Shown here piece by piece: positions 23,124 through 35,205 of a stretch of DNA of 64,000 nucleotides; position 1 is the stretch's first letter; each line of letters starts with the position of its first letter. The stretch comes from Annona cherimola (lineage: Eukaryota; Streptophyta; Magnoliopsida; Magnoliales; Annonaceae): assembly GCA_030490835.1 (NCBI GenBank), contig CM059975.1:36736133-36800132 (forward strand). The letters are read 5' to 3'. The translations under genes and the position numbers were made by a program. Below the pieces are notes generated by a model, which was given only the letters and a program-made list of their open reading frames with translations, was not told the origin of the DNA and ran no database searches.

Positions 23124-24429
23124 CTGGCCATGGTAAATCTGCATGATTCTCTCTCTTGTTCTTTTTTCTTTTAAGTGAAAATCTGGACGTTCATTCTTCT
23201 GTCTTCTTCTTTCTATTTTTCGTACTAAAAAAGAAAAGCCAAAACAACTAGTGTCTCCATTTTTTTCTTCTTTATCATTCAAAGGCTTTTGCTTCACATA
23301 AGATCAGCACCATTGCACCCCACTCTTTGTCTCTTTTTGTTTTGATTTTTGTTTTGATTTTTTTTGTGTGTTTTACAATCTTTTTGCTTTTCCACTGCCA
23401 TTTATGTCGAGATGCTTCTGCTCATTTCAAAATTTTGATCGCCATTCCTTTTCATGCTATCATGTTTTCTTTTTCATTTTAGTTGCTGCACCTTCCCTGG
23501 CCATGGCAAATCTGCATGCTTCTCTCTATCTCTCGTTCTTTTCTTTTTCTCTCTCTTTTTTTTTTCTAAATGAAAATCTGCATGTTCAATCTTTGTCTTC
23601 TTCTTTCTTTTTTTTTGTTCTAAAAAAATAAAATAACAAAATAACTAGCATCTCCATTTTTTTCCTTCTTTTGTCATTCAGAGGCTTTTCCTTCACAGAA
23701 GATCAGCACCATCGCACCCCTTTTTCGTGTGCTTTACGATCTTTTTGCTTTTTTACTGCCATTTATGCCGAGATGGCTTCCGTTCATCCCAAAATTTTGG
23801 TCGCCATTCCTTTTCGTGCTATCATGTTTTCATTTTCATTTTAATGGCTGCGCCTTCCGTGGCCGTGGCAAATCCACATGCTTCTCTCTCTCGTTCTTTT
23901 CTTTTCTTTTTTTTTTTTTAAAAAATGAAAATTTAGATGTTAAATCTTCGTCTTCTCCTTTCTTTTCTTTTTTTTTTATTATAAAAAAAACCGAAATGAC
24001 TAGCATCTTCATTGTTTCTTCTTTTGTCATTCAGAGGCTTTTGCAGAAGATCAGCACCATCACACCCCATTTTTTTCTCTTTTCATTTTTATTTTTGTGT
24101 GCTTTACGATCTTTTTACTTTTTCACTGCCATTTAAGCCGGGATAGATTCCGTTCATCTCAAAATTTTGGTCGCCATTCCTTTTCATGCCATCATGTTTT
24201 CTTCTTCATTTGAGTGGTTGTGCCTTCGCCGGCTATGGTAAATCTTCATGCTTGTCTCTCTCGTTCTTTCTTCTTCTTTTTTTAAATGAAAATCTGGAAG
24301 TTCAGCCTTTGTCTACTTCTTTCTTTTCTTTTTTTTTTCTGAAAAAAAAACAAATAACTAGCGTCTCCATTTTTTCTTCTTTTATCATTCAAAGGCTTTT
24401 GCTTCATAGAAGATTAGCACTATAACACC
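23124..24429 (+). repeat. Tandem array, ~365-bp unit, about 3.5 copies
   Basis: The marker 'tggcc(a/g)tggcaaatc..catg' recurs near 23126, 23498, 23860 and 24229, giving periods of about 362-373 bp. Each unit also has a long T/C-rich stretch, 'aaaggcttttgcttca', 'gatcagcacca' and 'tcgccattccttttcatgc'. Poly-Phe/Ser open frames here are by-products of the T/C tracts. The overall appearance is of amplified 5'-flanking or UTR sequence. The last unit is interrupted at 24429 by foldback copy F5. Confidence 0.85.
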
Positions 24430-24797
24430 GGGATGTAATCTTATGCTTCCGGGAGCATGCGGTGTTGCATGCTCCCGGGTGCATACACTTATTTTTTTTA
24501 TTTTTTTTAAAATTTTTTCATAAACTTGTTAGTCCAAGTATATTTAATCTGTATGTAAATTTTTACCATTTTAGATTATTTTGGATATTTATTTTTGATT
24601 TTGAAAATTAGTGGCATTTTAGGTAATTTTAAATTATTAAAACGCCACTGATTTTCAAAAATCAAAAATAAATATTTAAAAATTTCCAAAAATAGTAAAA
24701 GTTGATACATACGTTAAATACGCTTGGGCTAATAATTTTATGAAAAAATTTTCAAGAAAATAAAAAAATAGGTATATGCGTCCGGGAGCATGCTCCC
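24430..24797. mobile_element. Foldback MITE, copy F5, with 8-bp target duplication
   Basis: 368 bp, flanked by ataacacc at 24422-24429 and 24798-24805. The sister tandem units, which lack the element, show the uninterrupted site ('gatcagcaccatcacacccc'). Tips are GC-rich: gggagcatgctccc is a perfect palindrome at the right end, and the left end holds 'gggagcatgcggtgttgcat' and 'gctccc'. The centre (24605-24655) and arms match F1, F2 and F4. An 8-bp duplication suits a hAT-type transposase, but no source element is visible. Confidence 0.8.
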
Positions 24798-24910
24798 ATA
24801 ACACCCTCCCACACTTTTTTTTTTGCTTTTTTTCGTCTTTTTTGTTTTCTTTTTTGTGTTAGTATCTTGTTGAACCCCATACGTCTACCCTTATTGGTCT
24901 TTCATCAATC

Positions 24911-25250
24911 TTGCATGCCAATTTTGATCTTGTAGCCACAAATTTAGAATGCGTCAACTTGCAAGAAGTGCACTTTACAGAGTGTGGATCTTTCTATCTA
25001 TGAAGTTTCAAGTGATGGTTGAGGTTGCCCAGTGCTGAAGTTGTTGATTCTCAATAGCTGTGATGTATGTGTTTTCTTTTTAATAGTTGTTGTTATTTAC
25101 TTGTTCCCATCAAGCATTGTCCGGTTGTCATTGAAATTTATATAATATATGTTGCAGGATGTAATAGTTGTCTGACCATCTATCTGATATATATACTGAG
25201 GTTGGTGTTCTGTTGCAAACATCACTGAGAGGCTGAACATGCCCATTCTG
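24911..25250 (+). pseudogene. Possible leucine-rich-repeat protein gene fragment
   Basis: Two stretches in different frames look like LRR sequence: NLQEVHFTECGSF (about 24957-24995) and CPVLKLLILNSCDV (about 25029-25070), the latter like the repeats of plant F-box/LRR proteins. A donor-like GTATGTG at about 25068 and an acceptor-like 'tatatgttgcag' at about 25147-25158 would define a ~90-bp intron. A stop and a frameshift lie between the two stretches. No F-box and no start codon were found. This is a fragment at most. Confidence 0.35.
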
Positions 25251-25259
25251 TATGTACTC

Positions 25260-27300
25260 TAGTTAAAATGGTTGGTAATTGCTTGAACAAAACCTAATGA
25301 GAGAATTCAAATTGTATTTTCTTTTCCTATTCTCTTACCTATATGCTATGAATGTGTTGCCTAAACTTTTGTGACTGTTTATTAAGTGACCTCTAGAAGT
25401 TTGTAACAAAAGCATGTCATATGAATGGAGTCAGCGTGTGCAATATTGTCCAACTTTGTTAGTTACACTTAGTAGGATTGCTTGCAGTATGCTATTTTAT
25501 GGCCTTGGAAGTAGTTCAGTTATGGTTTCTTGGATGATGAGCTATTGTTGAAAGTGACCAGTGGCTCATACTTGTAAGATCTCATTTTTTGGACGGTTAA
25601 GAATCGTCGAATGATCAAATGATTTCTTAGCATTGCATTTGAATTTATAATTTAATAACCTTGAAAAACAAATTGTTGTTATTTATACTTGAAGCGTAGT
25701 TGACTGGATTCCATGTTTACAACATGTTCTTGAAAATCGTATGTGAAACCTGTATAATGACAAGGCCAAGCAAACTTGCCTTATAGTTTATCATAGTCAA
25801 GGAGAAAAATCTTTGTATAATCTTAAATGATTCTGACTTTGTGGCTTATTTGGGTGTTTTATGAGTATGATATTTACTTCTTTACTATGTGGATAGTGTT
25901 AAAGGTGATAAAAGTCTGTCATAAAATTCTAAAATTTTATGTTCGATGAGAATGATGAATTTGTCAACTTTTAAATTTTCATATGTATCGAGCACATGAG
26001 TTGTTTTTATTTCTTATTTTATTATAAATTATTTAATTGTTCAACACTTTAATGATTATTGATTTATTTTATTTCTCATTATATTAGATATATTTACAAA
26101 AGCGCAATTCATAAAAGCACCGAGATAAACAAGAAAAATTCAAGAGTTAAGCATTTAGGGTCAAGGATTATTACAAATTTCAGGTCAGTTAATATAATTA
26201 ATTTTTTCTAATTTAATATGCTGAATTTGGGCTTAGTTAATATTTTTTAGAATTTTCTAATAATTTTTTTGCATGTTTTATTATGATGATTAGAGTTTAA
26301 CATATATAGATTTAAGAATTATGAATATATACTTTTGCTGATATATAATTAATTAAAAATAATTAAATATTTATGAAATCATAAATATGTTATGTCAACA
26401 TAACTAGTTTAAATTAGTTTGCTTAACCTGTCGAACCAGTTCGGACTGTACTAGTTCTTTTATTGTCTCAATCACTGGTTCGGTTCTGACAACATTGGTT
26501 TTATTTAATACTTTTAATTTTCAAAATAAAAAATTCACTTTTTATTTACTCACATGAAAATTGAAAATTAGTTTTAGAACTTTAAAATTCAAAAAATATT
26601 AAATAAAATCAATAAATGATAAAATTATTTATAACAGATATATGTCTAGGTCCACATAATGATGAAAATTCAAAAAAATTTAAAAAGGTAGTGCAATTGT
26701 TTTTGACATCACTTCTCACGTGGCATTTCAAATCATTGCCTATAAAGTTATTTGTATCGAAGCATGCAAGACCCGATTAGTGATAAATATACAACATACA
26801 GAATCAAATTATTTGATGTATAAGTTTAAATTCCAAATATTATCACATTTTTTTACTCTTATTTCTAGATACAACTATGTATTGACAAATATGTCGTCTG
26901 AATATGCGTTTTCATTATACTTACAAATATAGCTCCAATCCACGGGTGGCCCTCAATGTAAAATCTTACTCCACAGATTTTTTGAAGCGGTGAAAGTTGT
27001 GAATTAAACTAAAGTTTCAATCTTATGCAAGCAAAACTTTTTTTAATGGAATGAAAGCTTTTCTAAGGTGACTAAAAGATCAATCCAATTTTCTTTTTTC
27101 CTTTTAGAACTTATATTGATTCCACTTTCTTAACTAAAATTTGGCAGCACACCATCTGTATTTAGGACATTCGGGCAATAGAAAACCTAATAGTCATTAT
27201 GTAATCTAACATTCTCTATTAAATTCATTCACATCTCTATTTAAATTCATCAAATATCTCACTTATGCAATCATAACTTACATGGAAAGTTAACTTCTAC
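25260..27300. other. Unassigned AT-rich DNA
   Basis: No gene recognised. At 26430-26490 'gaaccagttcgg' faces 'cactggttcggttctg', an inverted motif common in dispersed plant repeats. 26690-26935 is open for 70 codons but has no recognisable content. Confidence 0.35.
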
Positions 27301-29345
27301 ACTATATAATATTAACATAACAAATTTAAACCAAATACATACTCACGAATTCAATAAATACATTCCAAGGCCCCAAATACCGCAAACACGTTAAAAATCA
27401 CACTTTCATCGCTTTATTAGCAATGAAGATTCTTCTATCAAATCTACATCATCTGCGTTTACTATTAATTGAGAGTCAATTAGTATAAATTATTCAATGA
27501 GCAAGCAATTAAGATATATATATATATATAATTTCTAAAACCCATGGCTTCAATTGAAAACATAAAATTTTTCAATGTTATTGTGCATGTGTGATAATGA
27601 CATGAGTGTACACATATGCATCATTTATGACTTCATTTCCATTTGATAAGTGATCATCTACCCATAAGAACCCTTCTACTGAAAGGCGTCAGGTGCACTG
27701 ACTCGGCTACAACGAAGGCAAACAACTCGTCCTCTTCCAACTTTTTTTTTTATATAAAAATCCTCTTCGACCTTGACAAGTTTGCTTAATTCATTTTTCA
27801 TGCATGACTTTTATTCACAGATGCACCATATGTATTTCGTGACATGAATTGAGTTTTGCTAATTGAACATGGCCATAATGTTTGAACTAATTAACAACTG
27901 CCTTTTTAACTTAACAACTGCCTTTTATTCATTTAAATTCATAAAACTAATTATTTTTATTTCAAATCTATCAGCTTTCCACGTAGAATCCATGAGTTAA
28001 TCTGGTAAACTTGTTTTCATGGCCCATTGATTCCTCTATTCTACACTTTCTAATTTATTCTTGACACCCATAACTAAATACGCGCATGTATTTTAACATT
28101 TTAAATCACATTAATCTTTTAGAGTAATGAATTCAATAAATTAATCATCGAAAAATAACAATACATTCATTCCTTTACTTCGATGCACAGATGCATTCCT
28201 CCGACTTCCATGCATCTTTCTCATGAAATTAACATTTCATTCTCCTAAACATGTTTTAACATTCATACTAAATCATTAGAAATCATTAATTAGAATTATT
28301 TTCTTCACTATTTAAGGAAATCTATCATCAGCCTTCCTATGACTTAGTTTGTTTCACTACAAATTAACATTTTCATTTTATATTATTTTTACATATCTTG
28401 AAATAATTAAATCTAACATTTTCATATCCAACACATGCATATAGGCAATTTATCCAATTGCCCCATCCATGACCGTCACAATAAATTTACTATCTACTAT
28501 CTAATAGTTTATAAATCAGGCCTCCCGCCTTTTACATGTTTTACATAAAAATCTCATATTTAAATTCATTTTATAGACTTATAATGTGACTTTCATTGGA
28601 ATTTCTCTTATCTTATGAAATTTATTCTATAATTATTTATAAGTCATTTAACACAAGTTGGGTGCAAAAGCCTTGTGCTTAGGCCACATTTTTGGGCCTT
28701 CCATGCATCTAGGATATGATGAAAAATTGTAATTTTCTTTTCTACCCAAGATTATACATGTTATTTTGTAACTAATACATCCCATCATCATTTAAATACA
28801 CTATATAGTGATTTGGGGTAAAAATACTAAAGCTTTTCAACTCTTGAATTTTTGGATTTATGCACAGGAGCAATATTGGACTACTTATTGCATGTTTTAA
28901 ACTCTAATCATCATTATATACACGAATCTATTTAAAATCTCATGATTTCCACCACGATCTGGAATAGAAAATCAAAACCCTAACTCTCCCTAACCACAAA
29001 TCCAAGTTTTCTTTCTCCTTCTCTATAATTTCTCTCTCCATTCCTATAGAGCTACTCATATTTAACAAAATCCTCATGATTTTCCCATACTTAGAAAGAA
29101 ATTCAAAAAAATTAATAAAACCCATCTCTCTCACCTTTGGTACCGGTGACGGGGTGGACGATAGGGATAACAACTTGTGTTGGCGACAACCTGTGGTGGA
29201 AGAAAACGGTAGAGCTACTCTCCCTCCTTCATTCTCTTCTTTTCTCATCCTCTCTTCTTCTTTCTCCCTTCCTCCCCATCCGTTCACAAGAAAAGAGTTG
29301 GCTCTTTTTTGTTTTGGTAGTCAGCACACACTTTTATGAATGCTC
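27300..29345 (-). mobile_element. Probable Gypsy LTR (minus strand)
   Basis: On the minus strand the order is a GA-rich leader (29330-29150), a short exon-like stretch ending in 'aaaggtgagag' (about 29130-29140, donor-like), AT-rich sequence, then at 27735-27660 'gccgagtcagtgcacctgac' leading into 'gcct'. This is the layout seen in the chromovirus LTRs at 12237-13902 and 40463-44438. Neither terminus nor a target duplication was found, so the limits are approximate. A (TA)n run occurs at 27515-27532. Confidence 0.4.
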
Positions 29346-32205
29346 CTCACATTATTTACCAAATATATATAATAATTAATCAAACATTTACAGAAGTGTC
29401 AAGAAGAAAATTAAGGGTGGAACTAGAAGTGTTAATGTTCATGATTAACCTGTCAACTCCTGCTCATCCAATCCGTTATAAATGGATTCATATTGAGATT
29501 TTTGAAGATAGATTATGGTCTGCTAATCGATCTAATCATTTAATTAAAGAAATGGATTAAGATTGATGTTTTATAACACGTCAACCCATGTAATAATCTC
29601 TTCAACTCATTTAACCCATTTAACTAGTTTATCATGTTCAACCTATTAAAATCCAATATATGCATATGTATATAAATGCAAATTGTAAACTCCTTAGTTA
29701 TTTTCCCTCGCTAAATCTCCCTCGCACCACCTAATTTTCGTTTTTCCATCATTGTCTTAATTCTATTTTTCTATTGCTATCTTATTTTCATTTTCCCATG
29801 CGTCGAAAACACCATATCGTTTTTCCCTACGAGATTATCATCTATAGAGTCCGGGCTATTGAGTCATCTGCTATATAACTTATTAACAGCCTGCTAAAAA
29901 GAGGTTAGTTTGAGTTTTTTCCTGAGTTAATAAATGGATTAGGGTTGTGATGTTTTAAGTGAGTCAGAATTAGCATTAGGTTCCAACACATCCAACTTAA
30001 TCTGTTAACACCCCTAGGCAAAACTTGATTCGGACCCAAATCACATTGACATATCTGCACTGGATGGCAAACAACTTGAATGAGAACTAGTTGCACCAAC
30101 CATCAGTGGAAACTATTATATTTCAAATATCCAACCATATATTATATTTTAAATAAAGGAAAATTAAAATGTTTACTCTCCACAACTATTTTATTTTTTA
30201 ATTATTTATATATATATTTCTATGCAACTAGTATACTTTTCAATCAATTCTACCAATTATTTATGCAACCAACTTATATATTTTAAATTTATTCTTTTTA
30301 CTCTTCATAATTACTCTTATAGTATCACATTATTTTCTTTAATTTTACAAATATTTACACCAAAAATTTTATTTCTTCCTAATATACTAAAAAATTTAAT
30401 TATTTACAGTAAAAGTCATACATATTATCGGTTTTCTTAATAAATTATAATCTAGGTATTTTAAAGGTATATGTTTTTAGATTATAAGTAATATTCAATA
30501 GCATACTTTAGATAATTTGAAATTGTGATGCATATGTATTTTAACCAGATGTATCTAAAAGACCTTTTGATATGATGATAAAATCATTAAATATCATTTT
30601 ATGTGATAACGGTATACTTTTTATAATTTCTATTTGTTGAAGATCTTTTCATTATCTTATTTATTTGAATTTTATTTTCAACAGTTAAAGTTATATTTAA
30701 AATATGATATAGTATTGGATTGTGAAACATAAAAGAAAAATGAACGTATTGAATTAATTCCCATTAAGCGCTTGGGAACCAGATCCCATTGAATCCGTTC
30801 TCAATAGACGTTTTCAATAGATGCGGTCAATTTTTTAGAGAGGCGGTCTAAATATTCCAACCGGCTAGAGAATTCAATTTTTGCATTATAGTTCTTCGAA
30901 TTATGCATATTTGCTTTTTAAATCTTGAAATCTATATATTTGTATTTTGAATCTTGTAAGTTTGCCTTTTTTGTATTTTAAATCCTAGCTTGTTCACCAT
31001 CTAAGAACCCATCCATAAAACATACTTCACAAAATATTTTTCAAAAATTATTCTTACACATATTCCTCAAATTAAATAAATTAACTTCTGTTAAAAATAA
31101 ATTAATTAAATTCACACCATAAATATTTTAAAAATGAATTTCTTAGTCGAACATATTCCACAAAAATGAATAAATTTCATATCACAAATGCTTGAAATTT
31201 TAAATTTCTAATATATTTGTGAACAAAATATTGATAAAAAATGAGCCAACTTAGCGTTGATTTCAACTTGATAATATGATTTGGGAAGTTGCGGCCTGGT
31301 CGAGCCGATGCACTTAACAAATCAACTATACCGTAAGACATACATGCTAAAATTGACTCCACTTTTGAGTAGACTGAACATACGATTAAATTAAATTTTG
31401 CTCTTTTATAAAAATATGTTCTATGTATTTCTATATTAAATGAAAAATGCTCAAGCAAATAAAACATTTGTATAGTGAACGAATTCTTGAAATTGAATTT
31501 TTAGTGAAATTTCTATTCAAAGTGTATGTAATTCTCTAATAATTTGTTAAATGATATGAATTAAAATTTTGCCTATCATTTTTACATATACGGTAAACAT
31601 TATTTAAATCATTTAAGAATATAATTATATACATTTAAATAAAAAACTAAAAATCAATCTTTACCTTAGATAACAAATTTTTATTTACTTAAGAGTATTT
31701 TTATAATTTAATAGAAAATATGTATATAAATTCTTTGCAATAATTTATTATCTGATTTAAAATAATTTTTGTACGTATATTTTTATTAAATGATAATGGA
31801 AATTCTAAAGAATATAAAATTCTCATGCAACGGACAAAGCGCATTATCAAGTGAGTCCAAACAACTAAAATTTTTTAACGCAACGATTGATACAATTTCT
31901 ATTCGTTTTAAGGGTTGTATTAATGACAGAGTTCAGAATACAAAGAACTTAAACTCACGGAGCAAATGCAAATATTTGAACCTCAATATTTAGAAGGCAA
32001 ATATGCATACTTAGAGCTTTTGAATTGTAAAAATACCTATAATCCCAAGTAGCAAGATATATATAGTACATGGACACCCTGTAAACTAATTATGTAATTC
32101 ATGTGTTCTGTTTTTCAGCAAAATATATAAAAAACAGAGCAATGGCTTAGTCAGCTGTCGAGTTGTCTTAAATTGAACTCACATTAACCTGGTCTGAACT
32201 TTAGG
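29345..32205. other. AT-rich intergenic DNA with repeat fragments
   Basis: 29440-29670 carries the 'aacccatttaa' type dispersed repeat also seen at 1-175. 30165-30415 is a degraded Tourist-like MITE. The rest, including 30760-30870 and 31180-31500, shows no recognisable feature; a 96-codon minus frame at 31177-31467 lacks any familiar motif. Confidence 0.35.
30165..30415 (-). mobile_element. Tourist-like MITE, degraded copy T3
   Basis: Same orientation as T2: 'ctccacaactattt', 'tttctatgcaac', 'acttttcaatcaattct', 'tactcttcataattactc' and 'acaccaaaaattttat' line up with T2 and T5. Ends are decayed. Confidence 0.5.
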
Positions 32206-32216
32206 ATTCAAAGATT

Positions 32217-32690
32217 GTATCCTGCTCTCTGACGAGGAGTCATTACTATACATAAAATAGGAAGAGGCCAATATTGCTTTATATGCATAGTACTTATATA
32301 TACCAAAGCAGTTAAGAAGGAAAATGAAATCTGTATCCTGCTCTCTGACGAGGAGTCATTACTATACATAAAATAGGAAGAGGTTAATATCGCTTTATTT
32401 GCATAGTACTCATATATTCGAAAGCAGTTAAGAACGAAATTGAAATCTGTATCCTGCTCTCAGACGAGTCATTACTATACGTAAAATAGGAAGAGGTCAT
32501 TATTGCTTTATTTGCGTAGTACTCATATATGCTAAAGCAGTTAAGAAAGAAAATGAAATCTGTATCTTGCTCTCAGGCGGGAGTCATTATCTGACGCTGC
32601 CTCTCTCGCTGCACTGTCTCTGACGAGGAGTCAATAATCTGATGCTGCCTCTCTCGCTGCACTTCGTAGTGCAAAGCGAGCTAGGGATCA
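32217..32690 (+). repeat. ~116-bp tandem repeat, four starts
   Basis: Units begin 'gtatcctgctctctgacgag' at 32217, 32333, 32449 and 32562 (period 116, 116, 113) and include 'aggaagagg' and 'aaagcagttaagaa'. The fourth unit changes into a shorter ~60-bp repeat ending 'gctgcctctctcgctgcact', present twice. Non-coding. Confidence 0.9.
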
Positions 32691-32782
32691 GTTTCCGTGC
32701 AAACACCTCATGTACGTGTTTGGGAGGTGCCTTCTGGCAAAAAACAAATAACAAGTGGGCCACCGTTTTTCTTTTCTGATAA

Positions 32783-33063
32783 GGGTGTGTTTGGGAATGA
32801 ATAAAACTTTTGGTGAAAAGTTTTGAAGAATAAAAGTTGTCAAATGATGTGATATGATAGGGGTAATGATGAGGAGTAAAGAGGATAAAGTTAAAATAGA
32901 TAGGTTAGTTGTATAGGTAATTGTGTAGAAATGATTGAAAAGTAGGGTAGTTTGTGTTGGAAGATGTAAAAAAATAATTAAAAAATAGAAAAGTTGTAGA
33001 GAATGAAAAGTTTTAGATTGAAAAGTTTTAGGTGAAAAGTTTTTGTTATTGCCAAACACCCCC
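32783..33063 (+). mobile_element. Tourist-like MITE, copy T4
   Basis: Starts GGGTGTGTTTGGGAATG and ends GCCAAACACCCCC, near-complementary. Flanked by TAA on the left and TAT on the right. Contains 'tgatgtgatatgatag' and 'aaaagttttaggtgaaaag'. Non-coding. It lies ~880 bp from T5 in the opposite orientation. Confidence 0.8.
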
Positions 33064-33235
33064 TATATTTTGTTGTTTTTAGTTTTAACTTCATTAAAAT
33101 GTGTTGTCATTAAAATGTTTAAAAATGGCATTATATCTATCTTGTGTTAAAATGTAGCTGCTGCTGTTTTTTATTTGATATTATTATATATTTATGATGT
33201 TTTTTTAATTTAATTTAATTACTTGTTCTTAGGCT

Positions 33236-33940
33236 GCTATGTGCCACTGTGCCTGTTGGAAATGGAATTTCAAATGTTGCTGTTGGTGCTATATGCCTAT
33301 TGAAATGGAATTATTTTGTTGTTTTAGGTTTTGGCTTCATAAAAAAATTTAATATTGTAAGTGTGCATTTGTTTGACTATTAGAATGTTCATATTATTTT
33401 CTTACTCAATAGTTCTAGATATTACTGTTTTTTAGATAAACTTCATACAAGGCGGGCCTTGTTTTAGTCAGGCCCATGCCTTGGAAGTGTGCCTTGCGCC
33501 TAGCCCCCGGGACTCCTCGCGCCTCTGACGACTATGGAATAGGTATAAGGTGGGCGCAGGTCAACATAATCTCCATCACATTCTATTGGTAGAAAGCAGA
33601 ACCATTTATTGCGACTAATTGCAATCTTGAAATTAGAACCATATAAAAATGCTTAAACATCACTCACAAGCTATAATTAAACAAACTCGGAAACAAGCCA
33701 TCGACAAAATGTACTACGCGGACATGTATAATGAAACCTAAAACCAGAAAGCAGACGTTCAGCAATGTCGAAATACGGGGGTAAACAACAACAAAAACAT
33801 CATCAACAAATTAGATCTCATTCAACATCCAAGATCAGAACAAAGACTTCAAAGTATCACAAAAACCTATAAAGCAAATGCCAAAAATACCTCTTACCAT
33901 GCAATTTGTGATGTCGTCAAGACTCACCCATGAACATTTA
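33236..33940. other. Unassigned, with a GC-rich motif block
   Basis: 33455-33560 is GC-rich with 'aaggcgggcc', 'ccttgcgcctagcccccggg' and 'ctcgcgcctctgacgac', a wording typical of a dispersed plant repeat. The rest (33585-33935) is purine-rich, possibly intron or UTR. No frame supports a gene. Confidence 0.35.
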
Positions 33941-34232
33941 GGGTGTATTTGACAATTTACAGAAGTTGTGAAGTTAAAATTTTTCAATCTAAAACTTTTC
34001 ACTCTCCATAATTACTCTTTTTTAAATTATTTTTTTACACATTTTTCTATACAATGACTTTACTTTTCAATTATTTCTACACAACTACTAATCCAACTAA
34101 CCTATTTATTTTAAATTTATTCTCTTTACTCCTCATCATTATTCCTACAATATTATATCATTTTCTACTAATTTGACAACTTTTACATAAAAAACTTTTC
34201 ATCAAAAGTTTTACAACTTTCCAAACACTGAT
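33941..34232 (-). mobile_element. Tourist-like MITE, copy T5
   Basis: Starts GGGTGTATTTGACAA after TTA and ends near 'ttccaaacactga'. Internal phrases ('cttttcactctccataatta', 'atttgacaacttttac') match T2. The right terminus is degenerate and its exact position uncertain. Confidence 0.7.
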
Positions 34233-34239
34233 TTACCCT

Positions 34240-35000
34240 CCTCAGCAACTAGCCGAAATGGTCCTGTTTCAATTTTAAAAGTAAAAAATTTATTTAAAAA
34301 GCTAAGAAAACAATAGGATAATGCAATCCCTCGGAAGAACATCAACCGGAAAACTAGAAAGTTTAAGGATTCACATTGACAGTACTCTAACTCTGTTATG
34401 AACATTCAAGTGCAGAGACTAAGTGGCGATGAATATGTACTTCGTGTTCTAAAAATTTCTTCTTCCATCATGCAACAATAGTAAATCCCTTATATATATA
34501 TATATATATTTATATTTCTTCTAGAATTCCCGCAATAAATGATGCAATCAGTTTATACTGTTTGGTTCCTTTCGTAGTTGTGAAAGGGGGTCAACAAATA
34601 AACGATGAAAGCCTTATGAGTCTTTTTCAATGGTAGTGATTGGAATCCAGAATATAACAACCTCGAATTACAATGTTATAGCATGAACATGCCAAGCAGC
34701 TTCATTCTCCCACGGACAACTGCTACAATTAAACTATTAATAACATTTTCAAGAAAGGTAAATTACAGTTGCCTTTGTTTGCAGTACTTGGTCTTGCCAA
34801 GCAGCTCCATTTCTCTCATGGATACTAATGCAAGTTAATTGCCATTTGATAATTTAAAAAAATAAACAGTGGGAAAAAGTAATCGTGCCATTGTTTATTC
34901 AAATATCATCTCAAACTGCTTTTTAAACCACTGGTTTATCTCTTTCATACATGTTGAATCTCCCACCATGTATGAATGGAAATCAGAGTAAGCCAAGTAG
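34240..35000. other. Unassigned DNA
   Basis: No gene or repeat family recognised. A (TA)n microsatellite lies at about 34491-34511. Confidence 0.35.
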
Positions 35001-35008
35001 ATGCCTTC

Positions 35009-35205
35009 CTCCGCAAGGCCAGGTTATATATTGTTAGAGACTAAAAATAATAATAACATTAAAGTGCTGAACAAAAATGAAATTATGAAAGGCAAGTCCA
35101 GTATCAGAGGAGTAGTTTGCAACTGCAAGGCCAACTTAAATATTGTTAGACCAAAAATAATAATAATAACATTAAAGTGCTGAACAAAAATGAAATTATG
35201 AAATT
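35009..35205 (+). repeat. ~118-bp tandem duplication
   Basis: 'caaggccaggttatatattg' with 'ttaga' and 'aataataacattaaagtgct' with 'gaacaaaaatgaaattatgaaa' occur at 35017-35091 and again in a close copy at 35127-35205. Non-coding. Confidence 0.75.

Noticed and set aside
23368..24425. Several plus-strand Phe/Ser/Leu-rich frames up to 135 codons, superficially like signal-peptide or membrane proteins
   Set aside because: They are repeats of the T/C-rich tandem unit in different frames, with poly-Phe from T tracts; no unit conserves a start, stop or frame.
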